From contig CAOLHI010000482.1 in assembly GCA_948474755.1 (NCBI GenBank), forward strand, positions 558,001-622,000: 64,000 nucleotides of DNA, written 5' to 3'. Within the stretch, counting starts at the first letter, position 1, and each line of letters opens with the position of its first letter. Origin of the DNA: Ctenosaura bakeri. Taxonomy: Eukaryota; Chordata; Lepidosauria; Squamata; Iguanidae. The notes beneath the pieces are model-generated. The model saw only the letters and a list, made by a program, of their open reading frames with translations. It made no database searches and had not been told where the DNA came from. The position numbers and the translations under genes are program-made. Positions 56,981-64,000 of this stretch are shown here, piece after piece.

Positions 56981-59677
56981 AGTTATTTAACCTGTTTGCC
57001 CTTTTTGGTCACCATTACAGTTGTCTCAGTCACATCCAGACTGGGATGCACTCTACTGGACTGAGAGGAGGGGCTGAACCTCTTTCTGAAGTAACTATTG
57101 ATGCAAAATGCAGTGGACAGAGTTGTTTCCAGTGTTCCAACAATGCAATTACATTTTCACTGGTTTCAGTTTGTTTCCATGCTGAATTCAGGAGGCTAGT
57201 TAATACACACAAATCCCAAGATCAGGAGTGGGTAACTTCTGTGGTTCCAGGGGACAATTTCTGGTGTCTGGAACCTGTCAGAGACTTCACGGACTGCCAT
57301 AAGTCACCCAAATCAAGAAACAAACTAGATGTGTCCAGAAATCCACTTGCAAGGAACAGAACCCTAAGCAGCACAAGAAGGAGCCCTCTGATCTATTTAA
57401 AAGGTGAATCATGGCTTCTGAATGTTTCAAAGAGAGGCAGCTCATACATTTTTATCAGGGAACAGTTGAATCAAAACAATTTAGGGGATTGAGGACCCCA
57501 AAAAACCTCTTAGGTGCATTCATTTGCCCCTCCTACTCTAAATAATGTAATTTGGTAGTGCCTGTATCTTTATCAACCTGCCTCCCACTTCACTCATAAT
57601 ATTCCAAGATACGCTTAGCTAGCATATGGAGGAACCAATAGAATGTGGCACTTTCACTGATGAACTGCCTGACAAGAATTTTAAGACATTGCCTCCTCAT
57701 CCTAAACTTTCCAGATGGGCAGTTAAGACATCGTATCAGATCCACAATCTCTTTTAAGTCCTATTTGCAATGGATGTGTTCACTGGTGCTTGTTTCAATA
57801 GTTTCTCTTTTTAGGTTTCTGTTTAATTTTTAAAAAAATTTTAAAAAATTACCATAGGAGCATCCCTTTGAAAATAAAATTGCAGGATATATATGTTATA
57901 AACAAACATGTGATTCTAACAAAGTTTTTTAAAAAGTCACTTAACAGTATTTTAAAACTTACTGTACCTTCTCTAAGTGCTTTGGTCAGTATGAAGGCAG
58001 TGGCCCTATCCATATTAATGCTGCATGTAGTTTCCAGCCAAATTACTCATTTAAGACCAAATTACATAGGGAGCATCAAGTATCTAAAGACACTGGCCTC
58101 ATTCAGACATATCAATAATCTAGGATTTATCCTATGATTTAGCCTAGGCTCCCTCCTTCCTTCTCTCTATCCCAGCATGCTTTCAAAGAAAAGTCTGGGT
58201 TTTTTTTAATTTCAATTTCTGATTAACCACACAATCTGTTAACCATTTGCATTAAGCTAAACTCAAACTTCCCCACTTACTCACATATACCTTTAAGATG
58301 TCTAATTCTTTGGTTGCAGAGGTTTACTTTATCCAATCATAAAAATCATTTTTAAAAATAGTGAGAGATAATTTTGTAAAAAGGAAGCAAACCATCTAAT
58401 CATATCAAATAACTATATAAAATACAATACTTTACCAAGGGTCTAAATTTGTTATTTGTTAAAAGGAGTTTTACATCTTAGTTTTCATCATATTTTTGGA
58501 ACTTTTATACAAACAAGAATGCTCATAACCGGTTACTACTGGGGAAAATACAATATGAAGTCATATGAAGAGTTAAAGATTAATTATACCCTAAGCATGC
58601 ATCTATTATCTACACACAAACAAAATAATTACTGATACTGGTAACAAATCAGTCAAATTGCTTGACATTTTATAATATTCTATAATATTCACTTGTTCAA
58701 TTATTCCTAAATTTACATGACAGACACAAAGGAAACAAAGCATGAGGAATACTTCACTGTATTTTAGCAAAATTCATCATATATAATCCACAGGAAGCAA
58801 AATATGTGAACACATCTCATATGCTTATAAATCTGATTTTTGAAACAACTCATACGTTGAGTGGTTAGAATCAGCAGAGGAAAGATTATGTGGGTAAATC
58901 CTTCAGAGAGTGCAGAGTATAAAGCAAACACAACCTGCTAGTCAAATATTCTAAAGAGAAGGTTATTACCAGTTTGCGGTAATCACAGCAGGCTCTCATA
59001 TTCTGAGCTCTGCTGAGATCTAAAAATCTGATCAATCAACCTCGATACAATTTTCAACAGAAATTCAGAACAAACTTGTTTTTAAAAACCTCTTAAAATG
59101 TATCTGCAGCCTAAGACCTTTGAAAAAAATAAGTAAAAATGCATAGGATACTTTTAGTACAGAAATGCCATAGCACAAGGTCACAGCTAAATTTGCCAGC
59201 AATCATACTATTATCAGAATATATCTGACCGTATAAATATATGAAAACCCTTTGGATGATATACTTGTAATACAAATAATATACTATGATGATGGTATTT
59301 ATTCCCTGTGCTTACTGAACTGGTTGCTGAGTTAATTGTAATTTCTGATTACTGGACACTATGACTATTAACTTCTTTACCATGCAAACCTGAAACCTGG
59401 AATCATGCATAAAGTTCATCTGCAACGTGGAATAATCCATAAAGAAAACAAAATATTCCACTAACTGTGTTGCTGCTTGGACTAAAGCTAGTGTTAAGAG
59501 CAGAATGGACCCCATGGGACTTCATTTAATTGTATCTAACGAGCCCCAATTCATTACAGGTGGGTTTACTCAAGGGAGAACTAATTCTGCATTTAAACCA
59601 TTGTTTTAAATCTCAATACACTGTAATTTCTCCAAACTCAAAAGGACCCTTTCTGAAGATTGGTTTGAGGGAGGGTT
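56981..59677. other. Unassigned AT-rich non-coding DNA
   Basis: A 148-codon frame at 57046-57492 shows no motif. No repeat family was recognised with confidence. Confidence 0.4.
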
Positions 59678-60010
59678 GTTGTTGTTATAATCATTTGTAT
59701 CCCATTTTCCCCCCAAGTTGGGACTCAAAGTGGTTTACAATTTAAAAGAACAATACAATTAAAAACATACAAAAAAGTCAACCTCACAACAGATTTATAT
59801 TACTAACAATACTTTTAAAAAAGTATTAAAACACAGGTCAATTTAATAGAATAAGATGCAATTTAAAAAGATTAAAATCTATTAAAAACAGTTCAGTTTT
59901 AAAACAATACAGCACTCCCAGCCTGTTCTTTAAACACCTTGTTTCAAAAGCCTATGAGTAAAAAAATTCAGTGTCTCAACAATGAAACAGAAGATACTCC
60001 ACAAGCCCCT
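59678..60010 (-). mobile_element. L2-like LINE 3' end
   Basis: In minus orientation a (TTG)n edge and tail complement 'catttgtatcccattttccc' with 'gggactcaaagtggtttaca' lead into an A-rich 3'UTR, ending near 'acaagccccttgcaggtttc'. Confidence 0.65.
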
Positions 60011-61122
60011 TGCAGGTTTCAACATTGCTTTTGAAAATGAGGCACTACAGTGGGATCATGTCCTTTATCATCTCCCCCATGGCAAAACATGCGTACAACC
60101 ACAACTGTTAAAAAAAAATCCTAGATTGTTTTGATATGAACACATCATACACAGCTGCTGTATTTCAATCTCAAACCAACTTCTTAAAGCAAACATTGTC
60201 AACCCACCTCCAAAGGTACATATGCACATCTCAGTAATTCTTATGTGTGAATCTTTTGTTTTTTGTTGAGCTTACAGAGGAATTATTTTGGGCTGAGGAC
60301 CTACTGTTTCCTTCAAAACATTTATTTTCCAGCTCTGAGGCCCAAATTAATATGATGCCAAGTAAGCCAAATATTACTTTTATCGATAAAGCATTATATA
60401 CGCTTGACATTTTGTTTAAACCTAGGCTCTCACAGGTAACTGGAGAAATGTTAGCATACCAAAAAGCTCATCCTGCCTATGGAAATAAAGCATATCAGTG
60501 GAAACAAGATGTTGTATGTACAGAATAAGGAATGGTTAATAGTTTTTAAACCTTGAGCCAGGCCAGATATTTTTATGGCTATCTGAATAGACTACTGTTT
60601 TTGTTTGTTTGTTTTTGCCTGTTTTTAAATTTTTTTATCTTGTATGTTCTCTATAGTGAGAACATAAATCTATTCGGAAGCCAAGGATAAACCTTGAACA
60701 CACGCACAGGTAAGTGTCTCTTCTCAGTACGCTCATGTCTGTCTGAGCCAATGGCACATTATGTTGCTAACATTCCAGATCGCCAATACTGAGAAAGTCT
60801 CACAAACCTGTCTGTTTACTGAATAGGAAGAAAGTTAACAATTACTACTTTTATAGGTTCTGTATTGGTAGTGAAATAATAAAAATGCAGAAAGTGTAAG
60901 AATATATCTAATTTTCAATGATAAAGAACATTAATGTTCATAATTGGAAAACTATATCCCTATCAAGAGAAACAGAAAGAAAGAATCAGGAGAAGGGGGA
61001 TAATTGTGAGCGTGTCATTTAACACATATAATTTATCTGCATAATTTCAGTTTAGGAAAAGAAATTAAAACACTATCAGATCAAATACAAGCAAGACATA
61101 TAAGCATGAGAACACAAACATA
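60011..61122. other. Unassigned non-coding DNA
   Basis: No gene was recognised. Confidence 0.4.
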
Positions 61123-61139
61123 CAAATACTGGAAAGACA

Positions 61140-62620
61140 CCAAAGCTTATGTTCCTCTTTCAAAACTTACCAATAATAGGGAAAGATAAAATATTTAAGG
61201 AATGGGAAAAGGCCCTACAAAAATTTATTTGGCAAGGGAAAAAAACAAGAATTAGATTTAAAAACACTCAAAGATGCAAAAGAGAGAGCTTGATTTACCA
61301 TCATTAAAAATCTATTACCACACATGTTGTTTAGATTGGATCAAAGACTGGATTCAATTAGAAAACACAACCACTAAAGAGTTAGAAGAAATAAACAATA
61401 GATTTGGATGGCACAGATATCTATGTTATGATAGATCTACAGTGCATAAAGAGTTTAAAAACCATTGCATCCGAAAGACATTGTTGAAGGTTTGGTCACA
61501 AATAAAGCAAAAATTTTATATAAAACTACCAGTATGGACCTCACCACAAGAAGCTTATAAAATTGCCCCAACAAAACAAGGAAATTTACTAACATATCAA
61601 GAGTTATTGAAATGGGAGGGCGACAAACCAAGAATGTGTACAGAAGAAGAATTAAAGGCTGAAGGGCATGAATTAAATTGGTTTCCATGGAGACAACTCA
61701 GAGAAAGATTTAGAATGGACCAAAAACTATATGGATTTGAGAGAAAAGAGAATGAATTAGATGTACTGATGAAAGATAACCAAAAGAAAAGAATTTCCAA
61801 ATTTTATAAATTATTGCCGAAAAGAGAAATGGAATCAGTAGTAGTCAAATATACAATAGTTAGATGGGCACAGAATTTGGGACATTCAGTTGAATTAGAA
61901 ACTTGGGAAAGAGTGTGGAAAATAGATATAAAATTTACACCAAACTTAAATTTAAGAGAAAACTTTTATAAAATGTTTTACAGATGGTACATGACCCCAG
62001 AAAGATTACAAAAAATAACGACAAATGGGAATTCAAATTGTTGGAAGTGTGATGAAAAGCCGGTGTCTTTTTTCCATATGTGGTGGACATGTAAGATAGC
62101 AAAAAATTTTTGGAAGGGGGTACATGACGAAATCCAAAGAATTTGTAAGCTGAATTTTGAAATGAAACTGGAGCTTTATTTGTTAAATGTGCTAGGGCAA
62201 CAAAGGAAAATAAGAAGTCGTCAGAAGATATTATTATATCTAATAACTGCAGCAAGGTTGACATATGCACAGCACTGGAAAGAAAAGAAATATATTGATA
62301 TAAAAGAATGAAAGTTAAAAGTTCTGGATATGATAGAGATGGAAAAATTAGCATTTTCTTTGAAGTATAAATCTATCCAGAACTTTGAGAAACAATGGAA
62401 AAGAATATTGGATTGGGTAAGGATATAAATGTATAAGAAATCAAAAAAGAAATAATGTAGCTGTTCCATGTGTAAGATGGAAATTATGTTTGTAATGGAA
62501 TGGAAATAAACAATTTCAACTGGAAGATTTAAGCTTGGATATGTGTGTGGGGGGGTTATTATTGAGACAAACTTTCAATAAAAATTATACAAAAAACAAA
62601 ACAAAACAAAAACAAAAAAG
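61140..62620 (+). pseudogene. 5'-truncated L1 LINE with 17-bp TSD
   Basis: The flanks 'caaatactggaaagaca' (61123-61139) and 'caaatattggaaagaca' (62621-62637) match at 16/17. The insert encodes the L1 ORF2 C-terminal third. A short upstream frame ('[17 protein letters not shown]') shifts at about 61285 into a 345-codon frame (61274-62311). This contains 'VRWAQNLGHSVELETWE'-like sequence, 'RWYMTPERL' and C-x2-C-x8-H-x4-C (Cys256, Cys259, His268, Cys273). TGA at 62309 interrupts a likely Trp codon; the frame resumes to TAA at 62426. The 3'UTR ends with 'caataaaaattatac' and an (AAAAC)n tail. Reverse-transcriptase and endonuclease domains are absent. Confidence 0.93.
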
Positions 62621-62778
62621 CAAATATTGGAAAGACAAGGCAGCTTTTCCTCAAGCTAGAACTCTCCAAATGCAATGGACTAGAATTGGATTCCCCTCAA
62701 CCAGCAATTATAGTCTGATGATGGCAATTACAGTCTAAGATATAAACTGTCTAGCAAACTGGACAATTTGTAGAGATG

Positions 62779-62996
62779 CATAGTATGCCCTCTGCAGGTG
62801 CAACCTCTGCACGCACAAATGTGAGGTCATGTGAAGCCCTGTGTTCAGTTATCGTCACTGGATGCACTGGTTGCATGGTGGTGTGGATGGGTAAATGTTC
62901 CATCCACTGATGATAATGGAACACAACATTTGAAGTTTTTGTTTTACACAAGGGTTCCTGGAATGGAACCCCTGCATATATGGAGGGCACACTGTG
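62779..62996. mobile_element. Tigger/pogo-like MITE
   Basis: The end 'catagtatgccctc' and the complement of 'gagggcacactgtg' match at 12/14. 'gggttcctggaatggaaccc' near the right end is typical of Tigger-type non-autonomous elements. No transposase. Confidence 0.65.
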
Positions 62997-64000
62997 TTTA
63001 AAACTTTTCAGATACAAAATATATAATATTGATTTTATTCTTGTCTCATTAAGTAAATGATTTCAAATTTGGGGGTGGGGGAGAACTATGTTGCACTTTT
63101 TGAACCTTGTTAGAACTGAGCTTTCAAAAGCTCATAAAAATTGATTTTAGAGGAGCCTACTGTTAAACTGTTATCTGTTTAAATGGGGCAATAATATATA
63201 TGATTGGACATGAGCTACAGAATTTATTTCAAGGATAAATTTAGGAGATTCTGATGTTATATTAAGCCAGAATACCAAAATGTTATTACATGCTACAAAC
63301 GTATGTTTTTACTGTGGCTTAATTCCTACTGAACTCAAAGGCACATTGAACTGCAACGTCCATGAAGCAATAAGGTGTTCTACTATGTCTAACAAAATTC
63401 ATTAACGATTAATAACTCAATTGTACCATTTACGCCATTTATTTCCTGGTATAGATGATTTTATACTTTTTCCACTTGTGTTAATTGGATGTTCACTGCT
63501 TCACCCTCATGAATTTTAAATGATACATTTTTAAATGCCATAGTCTGTAAAAGGGAATGAGCGCTAAAACTGATAATCAAGTCCTTAAGAATGTAGCTAT
63601 ACAAAGCTTTCACCTTCTGAAACCTATAGTCTGAAAATTTATCTATATGCTGCCCTCAGATGATCTTAAAACTCATACATTTGTAGATGAAGAATAGAAA
63701 CTTCAGAATAGCTGGGACCCATATCTTACCACACCTATTGATAAGATGCAAGAATACATACCTAATGATCCCACTGTGAACATCTAAGAAGGTATTATAT
63801 GCCCTTGGTCATTTTTCATAAGATGCTTTTAAGCTATTCTTCTCTCAGGAGACATTAAAATGTATTTCTTGTGATATATTTATTAATTAGCATCCAGATT
63901 TTGTCTGTTTTCTATCATTTATCTGCAAGGTTTCATATGTTAGGGAGCATAGAAAATGGCCTAATCTGAGAAACCACACAAACTATGTAACAAAAGATCT
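62997..64000. other. Unassigned AT-rich non-coding DNA
   Basis: No gene or repeat family was recognised. Confidence 0.4.

Noticed and set aside
57046..57492. 148-codon plus-strand frame
   Set aside because: No recognisable domain and no intron-exon signals seen.

Overview
This window looks like repeat-laden, AT-rich nuclear DNA from a squamate reptile (lizard or snake). The main clues are many copies of a tRNA-headed SINE whose tail reads like the end of a Bov-B LINE and finishes in (ACA)n (Sauria-SINE type), a second squamate tRNA-SINE, a 5S-rRNA-headed SINE with the same Bov-B-like tail, squamate-type L1, L2 and CR1 LINE 3' ends, and reptile-type MITEs. No prokaryotic features are present: no operons, ribosome-binding sites or CRISPR. 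I found no complete host gene. The DNA is best read as intergenic sequence or long introns. The one host exon I can defend weakly is on the minus strand at 46601-46774: acceptor, short 5'UTR with a small upstream ORF, 27 coding codons, then a GTAAGT donor. Layout, left half. 1.3-1.9 kb holds two Sauria SINEs in opposite orientation. 6.0-7.9 kb holds an LTR-like block, a G-poor tract and a minus-strand solo LTR. 13.8-16.0 kb holds a decayed L1 reverse-transcriptase relic broken up by a mariner-type MITE, an L2 tail, a compound trinucleotide microsatellite and an internally deleted SINE. 16.2-16.76 kb is a CpG-rich MITE with perfect 17-bp terminal inverted repeats (TIRs). 17.7-18.3 kb is a solo LTR with a SINE inserted next to its TATA-like motif. 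19.4-19.66 kb is a short L1 with a 17-bp target-site duplication (TSD). 21.3 kb is the 5S-derived SINE. 25.4-26.85 kb is a CR1 3' end split by a second LINE. 28.6-28.75 kb is a MITE inside an older repeat. 29.87-31.08 kb is a 5'-truncated L1 with a perfect 19-bp TSD and a nested SINE. Layout, right half. 32.5-33.05 kb carries CR1, MITE and SINE back to back. 33.5 and 44.7 kb carry two copies of one hAT-type MITE, each with 8-bp TSDs. 34.2-34.6 kb holds two SINEs. 36.3-41.0 kb is scattered palindromic MITE fragments and L2-like tails. 43.8-44.5 kb and 47.4-49.05 kb are L2-group LINE relics. 50.5-60.0 kb is L2 3' tails, MITEs and a mariner-type MITE with a GC-rich core. 61.1-62.6 kb is a 5'-truncated L1 with a near-perfect 17-bp TSD, followed by a Tigger/pogo-like MITE. 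The retroelements do not form a working system. Every LINE copy is 5' truncated, frameshifted or carries stops, and the SINEs and MITEs depend on proteins made elsewhere. The value of the window lies in nested insertions that give a relative chronology, and in several elements with clean TSDs. Superfamily calls come from recognised end motifs and TSD lengths, not from a database search.
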